64,000 bases of DNA from Spinacia oleracea (lineage: Eukaryota > Streptophyta > Magnoliopsida > Caryophyllales > Amaranthaceae): contig NC_079488.1 of the NCBI RefSeq assembly GCF_020520425.1, positions 11,013,747 to 11,077,746 on the forward strand. Direction: 5' to 3'. The notes under the pieces were generated by a model. The model made no database searches. It had not been told where the DNA came from and saw nothing but the letters and a program-made list of their open reading frames with translations. Both the position numbers and the translations under genes were made by a program. How positions within the stretch are numbered: position 1 is the first letter of the stretch; every line of letters starts with the position of its first letter. This document shows, one piece after another, positions 10,158 to 18,821 of the stretch.

Positions 10158-11900
10158 ATGTGTAACCTGGTAGCTTTTGACAATTTACCTGAGAAGCACA
10201 AACTTCTCATTGCTGCACACATGGAGTGTATTGAACCCACCTCATACAAAGAAGCCATTTCTGATGAACAATGGATCACTGCAATGGACAAGGAAATCCA
10301 AGCTCTCCAAACAAACAAAACATGGGATTTTGTTCTCTTGCCTAAAGGCAAGAAAGCCATAGGTTGTAAGTGGGTATTTCGAATCAAGAAAAGTGTTGAT
10401 GGAACCTTTGAAAGGTACAAAGCCAGATTAGTTGCAAAGAGCTTGACTCAAAAATATGGGATTGACTATCATGAGACATTCTCACCTGTTGTCAAAATGT
10501 CTACAGTGAGGTGCCTCATCTCTCTTGCTGCTAGCAAACACAAGAAATTGTACCAGTTAGACATCAATAATGTCTTCCTTCATGGCTCTCTTGATGGAGA
10601 AGTCTATATGAAAGTTCCAGAAGGAGTCCAAGCACCTCCTGGCCATGTCTGCAAACTCACCAAGTCCCTCTATGGCCTTAAACAAGCATCCAGACAATGG
10701 TTTGCAAGGCTCCTTGATGAACTTAAATCACAGGGATTCATTCAATCTAAGAATGATTACTCTTTGTTCATTAACAAAGATTCCCGGGATCTTACTATTG
10801 CAGAAGTTTATGTTGATGATATTATCATCACTGGATCCATTGAAGATAAGATCACTGCCCTTAAAGAACATTTACATAAAACTTTCAGCATTAAGGATTT
10901 GGGTGTTCTCAATTTTTTCCTTGGGATTGAAGTCAGTCAGACTGAGGATGGTTACGTTTTCACACAGAGGAAGTATACCAAGGTACTCTTATCTAAATGT
11001 GAACTTGATGTTTCTAAACCTGCTTTCATTCCTTTTCCCCTCAATCTAAACCTCATTCCTGATGGGGAAACCTATGATAATCCTGAGTTATATAGGTGTT
11101 ATGTGGGAAAATTGAATTTCCTTACTCACACTCGACTTGATATTGCATTTGCTGTTCAATCCTTAAGCCAGTTCATGCATTCACCTATTATTCAGCATGT
11201 GGTAGCCCTCACTCATACACTTAGATATGTTAACCATACTGCAGGACAAGGAATTTTACTAAGAGCTACAGACCAACTCACACTACAAGCCTTTTCAGAC
11301 TCAGATTGGGCTGCTTGTTCTACCACTAGGAGATCAGTTACTGGATACATTCTCTTATTGTGTAATTATCCTATCAGCTGGAAGTCCAAGAAACAATCAA
11401 CTGTCTCTAGGAGTTCATCAGAAGCTGAATATAGGGCTATGTCCCAGGCAGCTAGTGAAGTTACCTGGGTTGTTCCTTTTTTAGAAGAATTTGGCATCAC
11501 TAATTTAAAACATTTTGAGCTGCACTGTGATAATCAGTCTGCTATACACATTGCCAAAAATCCCATTTTTCATGAGCATACCAAACATATAGAAGGGGAC
11601 TTCCACTTCACCAGGGATAAGGTCGTTGAAGGCTTGCTTCAACTTAGCTATCTACCTACTCAACATCAACTAGCTGACATATTCAAAAAAATCCTCCCTA
11701 GTCCTCAACACAAGTCATTATCCTCCAAACTTGGCATGGTTCATGTTTATCCCACACCTAGTTTGAGGGGGGGTGTTGGTTTACACCATAGTAATGCTGC
11801 ATCAACATCTCACTGCAGCATGCAGTGCAACTCTACTACAACACCTCACTGCAGCAAGCATTGCAATACAGTCAGCACCAAGTCAGCAGTTAGTTTCTAG
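10158..11900 (+). CDS. copia reverse transcriptase and RNase H, open frame
   Basis: A single 580-codon frame covers the RVT_2 domain: KARLVAKSLTQKYGIDY, QLDINNVFLHG, SLYGLKQASRQWF and the catalytic YVDD at 10809-10820. RNase H follows with SDSDWAAC, SSSEAEYRAM and HCDNQSAIHIA, so the acidic catalytic residues appear present. The frame runs past the polypurine tract into the 3' LTR and stops at 11898-11900. In a full element this is part of one Gag-Pol polyprotein that copies the RNA inside particles. No own start codon is expected; the ATG at 10158 is not evidence of independent translation. The upstream gag, protease and integrase are defective, so activity would depend on other copies. Confidence 0.9.
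   Translation: MCNLVAFDNLPEKHKLLIAAHMECIEPTSYKEAISDEQWITAMDKEIQALQTNKTWDFVLLPKGKKAIGCKWVFRIKKSVDGTFERYKARLVAKSLTQKYGIDYHETFSPVVKMSTVRCLISLAASKHKKLYQLDINNVFLHGSLDGEVYMKVPEGVQAPPGHVCKLTKSLYGLKQASRQWFARLLDELKSQGFIQSKNDYSLFINKDSRDLTIAEVYVDDIIITGSIEDKITALKEHLHKTFSIKDLGVLNFFLGIEVSQTEDGYVFTQRKYTKVLLSKCELDVSKPAFIPFPLNLNLIPDGETYDNPELYRCYVGKLNFLTHTRLDIAFAVQSLSQFMHSPIIQHVVALTHTLRYVNHTAGQGILLRATDQLTLQAFSDSDWAACSTTRRSVTGYILLLCNYPISWKSKKQSTVSRSSSEAEYRAMSQAASEVTWVVPFLEEFGITNLKHFELHCDNQSAIHIAKNPIFHEHTKHIEGDFHFTRDKVVEGLLQLSYLPTQHQLADIFKKILPSPQHKSLSSKLGMVHVYPTPSLRGGVGLHHSNAASTSHCSMQCNSTTTPHCSKHCNTVSTKSAVSF
11762..11773 (+). other. Polypurine tract of the copia element
   Basis: A TTTGAGGGGGGG run immediately precedes TGTTGG of the 3' LTR, the usual plus-strand primer position. 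Confidence 0.8.
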
Positions 11901-12215
11901 AAGCTTGAACTAATAACAACCTCTCCTTGATTTCGGAAAGTTTGTTATGACTTCAGTTATATGTAATAGGCTAGTTGCATCCTAGGTGTACGAGCAGAAT
12001 CATTCTGATTGACTCTCATATTTATGCTTACTTCTGATTGGCTGTAACACCTCATAGCTGATGTAGTATTTAAGCTAGCTAAGGTTGTAAGAACTTATTC
12101 ATTCAGTCATAATTCAATATAGTTGATTGATTCTCTCCAATCTCTCTCTCTCTCTAAAAGCTTTAGCTTATAGTTTTCTCTGAAGTTCTTCATGACTAGA
12201 TCATGAAAACTTACA
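11774..12215 (+). repeat. 3' LTR of the copia element
   Basis: 442 bp, TGTTGG...CTTACA, followed by the target duplication GTAAC at 12216-12220. Its last 93 bp are copied again at 12921-13013 through a local tandem duplication. A CT-repeat tract lies near the end at about 12140-12156. Confidence 0.92.
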
Positions 12216-12920
12216 GTAACCATTAATTTGGAGGAAGGGTATAAAATAAAACGGAAGTATTTTATTAATCATCAAATAGAATCTGAGTATACATCATGAA
12301 AATCAACTATCAATAGAAAAAAGTATCAGAAATGGGAAATTCTACACTCTTTATTAAATCATTAATTGAAAAAATTATTTATTGACCATTGAAATAATTT
12401 ATGTAAGAGTCTTATTATGCTGTACCGAACATTCTTTTCATCCGCATTACTTCCTCGTGACTCAAAAGTGTGATTTGCTCAGCTATATTAGCAGGTAAAT
12501 TACCAGCACACAATGAGGGAGTAGTGAGTTGCAATGCTGGGTTCGCACCATTCAAACTCACAAATGCAGTAGCCGGGGATCTACCAACATTGATTTGGAA
12601 GTGAAGCATTGCTTGTGGAAAGACCATGACATCACCAACTTGTAATCTTTTATAGAATGCAGTGTTGTTTGCATCAATAAATCCTGCAATGATGGAGCCT
12701 TTGGCCAAAAGAAGAACTTCTGATGTACGATGCGAGTGTAGTGGGATTACTCCACCAACGCCAAAGTCTAACCTTGCCATCGAGATGCCTAAACCATTTA
12801 AGGCGGGGAATGCATCTGAAAATGCTAAAGTCACGTTGTTCCCAAAGACATTTGTAATGGTTCTTTCACCACGAAAACCAGTGTAAACGAAATCATCAGT
12901 TGTGACACTAGCAGGATCTT
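12123..12920. repeat. Tandem duplication unit 1 (LTR end plus germin fragment)
   Basis: Positions 12123-12920 are repeated with a constant offset of 798 bases at 12921-13718, with only a few substitutions. The unit holds the last 93 bp of the copia 3' LTR, the germin 3' flank and most of the germin coding region. The junction at 12920/12921 lies at TTGATTGATTC/ATGATTGATTC, a short homology likely used in the event. Confidence 0.93.
12415..12919 (-). pseudogene. Germin-like gene fragment, 5' end missing
   Basis: The minus frame matches residues from about position 41 of the complete gene to the stop, ending MKRMFGTA. It lacks the signal peptide, the first 40 or so residues and the promoter, because the copy ends at the duplication junction 12920. 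The longest ATG-initiated frame begins at 12834 (MTLAFSD), inside the cupin. It keeps the metal-site motif HSH...E and the distal His. Differences from the adjacent complete gene include Leu for Ile in EVLLLAKG and Cys for Phe in SLCAGN. Without a signal peptide or promoter it is unlikely to make a secreted protein; the downstream LTR end is the only nearby regulatory DNA. Confidence 0.92.
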
Positions 12921-13212
12921 ATGATTGATTCTCTCCAATCTCTCTCTCTCTCTAAAAGCTTTAGCTTATAGTTTTCTCTGAAGTTCTTCATGACTAGATC
13001 ATGAAAACTTACATTAACCATTAATTTGGAGGAAGGGTATAAAATAAAACGGAAGTATTTTATTAATCATCAAATAGAATCTGAGTATACATCATGAAAA
13101 TCAACTATCAATAGAAAAAAGTATCAGAAATGGGAAATTCTACACTCTTTATTAAATCATTAATTGAAAAAATTATTTATTGACCATTGAAATAATTTAT
13201 GTAAGAGTCTTA

Positions 13213-13839
13213 TTATGCTGTACCGAACATTCTTTTCATCCGCATTACTTCCTCGTGACTCAAAAGTGTGATTTGCTCAGCTATATTAGCAGGTAAATTA
13301 CCAGCAAACAATGAGGGAGTAGTGAGTTGCAATGCTGGGTTCGCACCATTCAAACTCACAAATGCAGTAGCCGGGGATCTACCAACATTGATTTGGAAGT
13401 GAAGCATTGCTTGTGGAAAGACCATGACATCACCAACTTGTAATCTTTTATAGAATGCAGTGTTGTTTGCATCAATAAATCCTGCAATGATGGAGCCTTT
13501 GGCCAAAATAAGAACTTCTGATGTACGATGCGAGTGTAGTGGGATTACTCCACCAACGCCAAAGTCTAACCTTGCCATCGAGATGCCTAAACCATTTAAG
13601 GCGGGGAATGCATCTGAAAATGCTAAAGTCACGTTGTTCCCAAAGACATTTGTAATGGTTCTTTCACCACGAAAACCAGTATAAACGAAATCATCAGTTG
13701 TGACACTAGCAGGATCTTTACAGGCATATCCTTTAGGGCCCCTAGGGAGACTAGGATCCCCAACACAAAAGTCGAGTTCTATGGCATGAGAAAGAGAGGC
13801 TAGGAGGCAAAAGACAAAGAAATATGCAAGATTATTCAT
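13213..13839 (-). CDS. Germin-like protein (ABP19/ABP20-type cupin), copy 1
   Basis: Intronless 208-residue ORF, a normal length for germin-like proteins. The first 19 residues are a hydrophobic signal peptide ending SHA before IELDFC, so the product is expected in the apoplast or wall. Cys25 and Cys40 fit the conserved germin disulfide. Cupin motif 1 is G-x4-HSH-RTS-E-x6-G with metal ligands His102, His104 and Glu108; motif 2 GDVMVFPQAMLHFQIN supplies His147, with Ala in place of the usual Gly. N-glycosylation sequons lie at Asn69 (NVT) and Asn125 (NNT). Germins are Mn-binding hexameric wall proteins; some have oxalate oxidase or superoxide dismutase activity, but the activity cannot be deduced here. 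ABP19/20 assignment rests on sequence feel. A TATA box lies about 115 bases upstream. Confidence 0.94.
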   Translation of the reverse strand: MNNLAYFFVFCLLASLSHAIELDFCVGDPSLPRGPKGYACKDPASVTTDDFVYTGFRGERTITNVFGNNVTLAFSDAFPALNGLGISMARLDFGVGGVIPLHSHRTSEVLILAKGSIIAGFIDANNTAFYKRLQVGDVMVFPQAMLHFQINVGRSPATAFVSLNGANPALQLTTPSLFAGNLPANIAEQITLLSHEEVMRMKRMFGTA

Positions 13840-13952
13840 TCTGTTAGCTAATATATGTGTTGCGAAATCGTCGATCTAATGTTAAAGGGTTGGTTTAGTA
13901 TTGTACTATTGTGGATGGGTTTCTTGCATTTTCTTAGCAATATTTGGTGCCC

Positions 13953-13961
13953 TTTATATAG
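13953..13961 (-). promoter_or_regulatory. TATA box of germin-like copy 1
   Basis: CTATATAAA on the minus strand, 115-120 bases before the start codon. The block CTATATAA(G/A)GGG is kept at the same place in copies 2 and 3. Confidence 0.7.
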
Positions 13962-14022
13962 AGATCGAACGTATATTCCTATGGGAATGTAGGATGATAA
14001 TTCGTATTTGTTTACCAATTAA

Positions 14023-14045
14023 GTTGACTTGGTATGAAAGTCAAC
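14023..14045. promoter_or_regulatory. Inverted W-box pair upstream of germin copy 1
   Basis: GTTGACTT and AAGTCAAC face each other across a short spacer, about 65 bases upstream of the TATA box. TTGAC is the WRKY-binding core. The same palindrome is at 42599-42621 upstream of copy 2. Binding is inferred only. Confidence 0.5.
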
Positions 14046-14155
14046 GTTGCATGCCAAAAAGGAACAAAATGGCGTGGCTCTTAGACATCTTTACATCTGG
14101 AAATCGAAAATCGTTGAAACTAATCCAAGAATTTTATCATCGTCAATTCTATTGA

Positions 14156-14647
14156 TTTGAAGTCTTTTCAAATTATGTATGGATTTAATTTAATAAATAT
14201 GGTCAAATAAATATATACGAGTGAAGACTCAAAAAATATGCATCAATTAAAACTTCAAAGTATAACTACTTAGTTTTTGAGCCGACACTTGCATACTTAT
14301 GGAAACTTCACCTGAATTGCTCTTCTGGTTAATTACCTATATCAACCATGCACGACTTTTTCTCTTTGTATGGAGTAGTTTTAATTGGCATGGTTCAGAC
14401 CATGTAGCGGATTTTACATGGATTACTAGTGTTTGGACCGGGTGATTTCGAGCGCGGCTTACTACTTTGGATATCCTACTTTGGTGTGTAATACGTAAAA
14501 AGTTAGTATAGACTATATAATTTGATGTTTCAAGTTGCATATATTTATGTGCAAGAAAAAATAATATCTCATGGTTGGCTAAGATGAAAGGACATTCACG
14601 TACTTTGCATGTGACATGTCTCATGTTCGAATTTTATTATAAGAACT
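14156..14647. other. Upstream flank of germin copy 1, no gene
   Basis: Parts match the upstream flanks of copies 2 and 3, for example the stretch around GAGCCGACACTTGCATA. A tRNA-like A box (TGGCTAAGATG) and B box (TGTTCGAAT) around 14573-14632 may be a SINE remnant. No coding region was found. Confidence 0.5.
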
Positions 14648-14917
14648 CACTATAAGAAATTGTACCATAAACGATGGGAAATCCCGTCGCTAAAGGCCAA
14701 ATAATCGTTGATTAACAACGGGATTTCCTGTCGTGAATCCGTCATAAAAGGGGGCCGTCATTAATGGAAAATTCTGTCGTCAACCCGTCGTAAAAGACAT
14801 TTGCGACGGTTGTTCCCGTCTTTGTTTGGTTGTTATCCACGTCTCAAAAGACTTTTGCTACCGGATTTTTGACCCGTCGTTATTAGGTTGTCATTAAAGA
14901 TACAAATTCTTGTTGTG
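14648..14917. mobile_element. CACTA-type MITE, fold-back, copy 1
   Basis: It starts CACTATAAGAAATTGTACC and ends, inward from the right, CACAACAAGAATTTGTATC; target duplication ACT (14645-14647, 14918-14920). Almost the whole 270 bp is built of CCGTCGT/ACGACGG words able to fold back. A related element lies in reverse at 41200-41468. Confidence 0.85.
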
Positions 14918-14940
14918 ACTTTTTGTTGTATGTATATATA

Positions 14941-15204
14941 CTTCTTCTGTTTCGTAATAGATGCATCATTTCTTTTTCACGCATCCCAACATGCTTCTTT
15001 GAACATTAATATCTCTAATTGCATGCTAGTAAAAATTATAAACAATTGATATTTGGAATCCTCACATTGATACGAATTTAAAAAGTTCCCACTTGACTAT
15101 ATATGTTTATTTTTACATAATGTGAAAGAATAATTGTCAAAGTTAGTTAATGATCGAATAGCGTCCAAAAGAGAAACGATGCATCTATTGTGGAACGGAG
15201 GAAA
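14941..15204. mobile_element. Stowaway-like MITE
   Basis: The terminal repeats pair CTTCTTCTGTTTCGTAATAG with TTTCCTCCGTTCCACAATAG (read inward from the right), sharing ATAGATGCATC. TA flanks both sides (14939-14940, 15205-15206). 264 bp, AT-rich. The short ORF near 15134 is spurious. Confidence 0.75.
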
Positions 15205-15337
15205 TATATCCTATGATAAGGAAATCAATATTACATGTATGTACGATCTAGTGAATAGAGGAGTTTTATGTGATGCGTATACGTTATTAGAAAGACTTTT
15301 TAATATAGCAGTATAGATGGCTATGTCTTTGTACGTG

Positions 15338-15592
15338 AAATTTGGGATCCATAAATATCGCACCATGGTTGACTTTTACTCTTCTAACCATTATTTTGAC
15401 TCTTAATATCTCAAATTGTGTGCAAGTAAAAATTATATAAAAAAAAATATTTAGAAAAATATTTATCGATACGAATCTAACATGACCTAATATGCATAAA
15501 TTTTTCTTACGTACGAATCACAACAAATGGCTAAAGTCGTAGTGTGAATAGTGTAAAAAACAAATGGTGCGATATTTCCGGAATGGAGGAAA
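15338..15592. mobile_element. Stowaway-like MITE of the ATATCGCACCAT family, copy 1
   Basis: Inverted ends share AAATATCGCACCAT, at 15353-15366 and in reverse near 15565-15579; TA follows at 15593. The left terminus is degenerate. A truncated relative is at 44048-44235. Confidence 0.65.
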
Positions 15593-15721
15593 TATAAAAT
15601 GTAAGTTAACATAGCTGAATGGTTTAGAATTTAATGATTTATTGTTCAAACATGAGATTGGGGTTCAATTACTCTTCTAACTACACATTTTTAATGCATA
15701 TTTTAGATAGCCTCAAGTCTT
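15593..15721. other. Short intergenic stretch with a tRNA-like SINE head
   Basis: TAGCTGAATGGTT and GGGGTTCAATTAC around 15612-15672 have the order and rough spacing of Pol III A and B boxes. No target duplication was recognised, so this is only a possible SINE relic. Confidence 0.3.
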
Positions 15722-16159
15722 ATATGTGACCAGTCACACCATCAACTTAATGGTGTGACATGTTCACACTTATAAATAAGCCTACGGCGTTGGTTAAGAA
15801 CCTAAAAGTAACACCAACATAGAAAATAAGTAACAACAATATATACAAGAAAAAACTAACATGAAATTGAAGAAACTGTAATAAAACAAGAAAAGTAACA
15901 ACAAATAACATGTATAAGTAATACCAGCATAGAAAGTCAAGTAACACCAGTTTATACAAGGAACCTCTAAAAAGAAATTGAAGAACTGCAATAACTAAAA
16001 GTAACACTAGCATAGAAAATCAAGAAACACCGGTCTAATACCAGAACCTCTAACATGAAATTAAAGAACATGCAATAAAACAAGAAAAGTAACAACGAAT
16101 ATAATGTATAAGTAACACCATCGTAGAAAGTCAAGTAACACCGATCTAAACAAGGAAAT
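15722..16159. mobile_element. Left part of a TIR element with internal repeats
   Basis: The terminal segment around 15728-15775 (GTGACCAGTCACACCATCAA then ACTTAATGGTGTGAC) is inverted relative to 34868-34905 (GATGGTGTGACCGGTCGCAC). Internally, imperfect repeats built on AGTAACACCAGCATAGAAAG and TCAAGTAACACC continue at 34740-34830. This suggests one non-coding DNA element split by the copia insertion. No coding region was found. Confidence 0.55.
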
Positions 16160-16996
16160 AAATTTCGGAATCAGAAAACGAATGGGAAAAGCGACGTGCG
16201 AGTGCTCGACGAACGAGCTTGCAAGACGCAAGGCCCAGTGCAAGCGCCAGGCCCAGCGCCAAGCAAGCCCGCGTAGAGCAAGCACGCTTGGGCCGAGCAA
16301 GTGCAGCAGCGCCCAGCTCTTGGGTCGCGTGCTGTGGCTTAACGCCAAGCATTACGCAACAACGTGGGCTTAGGCCACAAGTTGCAAGGCCTTTGGCCGG
16401 CCGGTTGCTTGCACGCTAAGCAAGCTTGTGCGCCAAGCTACTTGCGCGGCAAGTAGTTTGGGCCACAAGTTATAGTTTTCCTAATTCTACTAAAATTACA
16501 CATTAAGGGTAGATCTGAAATACTGAGTATTTGATTGTCCCTAGAATTCAAATATTATTAATTAACTAGAGTCCTAATAGATTTAGTTAATTGATTCCTA
16601 GTAGGATTGTAATTCCTTATTTCCACCCTATAAATATGTGATTCATGATCACAATTTATGAACTAATTAAAACCCATTCCAACACATTAAATTCAAGGGA
16701 GAATTTAATACTTGCCTATCACCATTGTGAGTTTCCCGAGTGCACATTAAACCTTAGAGAATATTCTAGTTTGTTGAATCTAAGGCGGTTCCGAACGTGT
16801 TGTGGACTATCTACGGAGGGGCTACATTTTGAGTCCTGTACTTGTTCTTGTTCGGTTCAGGAGAAGCTATGGAAGGCACACATCACATTTTGTGTCACCT
16901 AAATTATGCTAATTGATTATGTGGCAATTAATTTGGATTCCTGGCTTTATGGTTTTTCTCATGAATTATATTGTTTATATTATTCATAACCTAACA
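16160..16996 (+). mobile_element. Truncated copia LTR, relative of the 24207-34316 family
   Basis: The end CATAACCTAACA, the sequence GTGGACTATCTACGGAGGG, CTTGTTCTTGTTCGGTTC and a GC-rich block of AAGCC/GCCCAG words match the LTRs at 24207 and 32940 but are diverged. The 5' part is missing: homology begins near 16163. It abuts a broken LTR of the minus-strand copia, so the rest of this element and part of that LTR were probably deleted. Confidence 0.75.
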
Positions 16997-17072
16997 ACTG
17001 ATTTGTAAAATTAGGAAACTAATTATACATAATATTAATATTTACTAAATAAATAATTACAATATTATATCA
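16997..17072 (-). repeat. 3' LTR remnant of the minus-strand copia
   Basis: 76 bp matching the right part of the LTR at 34565-34724 (ACTGATTTGTAAAATTAG...TATCA). The other half is gone. Confidence 0.8.
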
Positions 17073-17381
17073 CACCCCCGCAGTCGAAGAGGTAGGTTGG
17101 CGTACGCTGAGACTGTCCCGAAAATCATCAACTAATACGCGCGGAAGCCCTTTCATAAAAATGTCAGCAATCTGGTAACGGGACGGAACATGTAGGACAC
17201 GAACTTCGCCACGTGCAACCTTCTCACGTATGAAGTGAATTTCCCTCTCAATATGTTTAGTGGGTTGATGTTGAACGGGATTACCTGTGAGATATATATC
17301 ACTAACATTATCGCAGTAGACTAATGTGGCTTTCTGGATTGTGCAATGTAGCTCTAGAAGGAGATTACGTAGCCAACAAGA

Positions 17382-17840
17382 TTATGAGACAACATTAGCT
17401 ACTTCGGGATACTCGGCTTCTATACTTGATTTAGATAGTGTGGGTTGTCGTTTTGCAGACCAAGAAATCAAGTTATTGCCAAGAAAAACACAATATCCGT
17501 AGGTGGATCGACGAGTATCCGGGCATCCACCCCAATGTGCATATGTATAGGATGTGAGGGAACCAATAGAAGACTTGTACAAATGCAGGCCAAAAGTGAT
17601 AGTACCTTGTATGTAACGTATAATACGCTTGAGTGCGTACATATGCTCAACTTTGGGATCATGCATGTATAGACAAACCTGTTGCATGGCGTAAGAGATG
17701 TTTGGTCGAGTAAAAGTGAGGTATTGTAGTGCACCCGCAAGCTTGCGGTATGATGTGGGATCCTCGTAGGACGTTCCAAGCTTTGCATCGAGCTTGGCTT
17801 TCGTGTCTACCGGAGTATGACACGGCTTATAATGGGTCAT
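17382..17840 (-). pseudogene. copia RNase H region, degenerate
   Basis: The 152-residue frame begins in the RT-RNase H connection (PVDTKAKL, DPTSYRKLAGALQYLTFTRP, ISYAMQQVCLYMHDP). The RNase H motif that normally carries the first catalytic Asp reads SYTYAHWGGCPDTRRS, so the Asp is missing. KRQPTLSKSSIEAEY retains the Glu segment. The frame stops soon after NVVS, before the last catalytic Asp, and the remaining 3' part (17073-17381) is broken. The enzyme would have removed the RNA template strand during replication. Confidence 0.85.
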
Positions 17841-17858
17841 GCCTGCACGGTCAATTAT

Positions 17859-18701
17859 TTACTCTGCATATTTTCGTTGAGAAAGAAACATACCATTTGT
17901 ATAGCGGGAAACTGCAATTCCCAAAAAATAACTCAAGGGACCCAAGTCTTTCATGGAGAATTCGGTGCTGAGAAGAGACATGATAGACTTGCGAAGAGTA
18001 TCTGAAGAAGCTGCGAGAATAATATCATCAACATACAGAAGACTGTAAGCAACGTCAGTGCCGCAACAATAAACAAATAATGAATGATCGGATTTGCTAT
18101 GGGTAAATCCAATTTTGAAAATATAATCAGCAAACCGTTGGTACCATGCCTGTGGAGCTTGCTTTAACCCATAAAATGATTTCCGCAGCAGATAGACATA
18201 ATCAGGATGTGCTGGATCCCTAAATCCCAAAGGTTGATGTATATACACGGTTTCATTAAGATTACCATGAAGAAAAGCATTTTTGATGTCCAATTGATGA
18301 ATGGGCCAAGATTCGGACAATGCAATGCTTAACAAAATCCGAATAGAAGCCGGTTTTACCACCGGGCTGAAAGTTTCTTCACAGTCTACCCCAACCTATT
18401 GACCACTTCCATCACCTACAAGACGGGCTTTATGCCTCTCAAAAGAACCATCAGATTTAATATTATGTCGAAAAATCCACATAGGACGAATTAAATTCAC
18501 ATTCGGGGGGCGTGGAACCATGTCCCACGTCTTATTTTGAGCTAAAGCATCATATTCGTCAGTCATAGCCGCTTTCCAGTTATGGTCATTTAGAGCACTT
18601 ATAGCATTCCAAGGAATAGGGGAGATGGAGGGGGTAGTAGAAGTGCTCAAGTTGAATGGTCGTTTAGACTTGAAAATTCCGTGTTGGCTTCTTTTGGCCA
18701 T
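17859..18701 (-). pseudogene. copia reverse transcriptase, two frames
   Basis: The first part (18701-18396) has NHNWKAAM-like, NKTWDMVPRP and FERHKARLVGDGSGQ motifs and then a stop at 18396. The second (18362-17859) has QLDIKNAFLHGNL, SFYGLKQAPQAWYQRF and the catalytic YVDD (18025-18036), with SMKDLGPLSYFLGI behind. The frame is lost between the two parts and again at 17859 before the connection domain. It copied the element RNA into cDNA when intact; now it is a pseudogene. Confidence 0.9.
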
Positions 18702-18821
18702 ACGGGATGGTGGGGGCTACTGTACCGTGGACCTAGGAGGTGGAGTAGGAGAGGGTGGTGGGTTTGTGGATTGGGGCGGCTGAGTTGGGCTCAACTAGAT
18801 TAGGCTAGGAGGTGCCCCAAT

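Larger units (their letters stand above)
7279..12215 (+). mobile_element. Ty1/copia LTR retrotransposon with internal deletion
   Basis: The element is bounded by the 5-bp target duplication GTAAC (7274-7278 and 12216-12220). LTRs run TGTTGG...CTTACA. The interior carries a tRNA-iMet-type primer site, a gag remnant, GAG-pre-integrase and integrase remnants, an open RT/RNase H ORF and a G-rich polypurine tract. The protease and much of gag are missing, so the copy is non-autonomous. It sits in the 3' flank of the first germin-like unit. Confidence 0.93.

Noticed and set aside
12662-12886. Plus-strand 74-codon ORF repeated at 13460, 42046 and 56611
   Set aside because: Antisense shadow of the germin coding region; conservation follows from the sense gene.
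16182-16419. Short Ala/Arg-rich ORFs
   Set aside because: GC-rich block of a truncated LTR.
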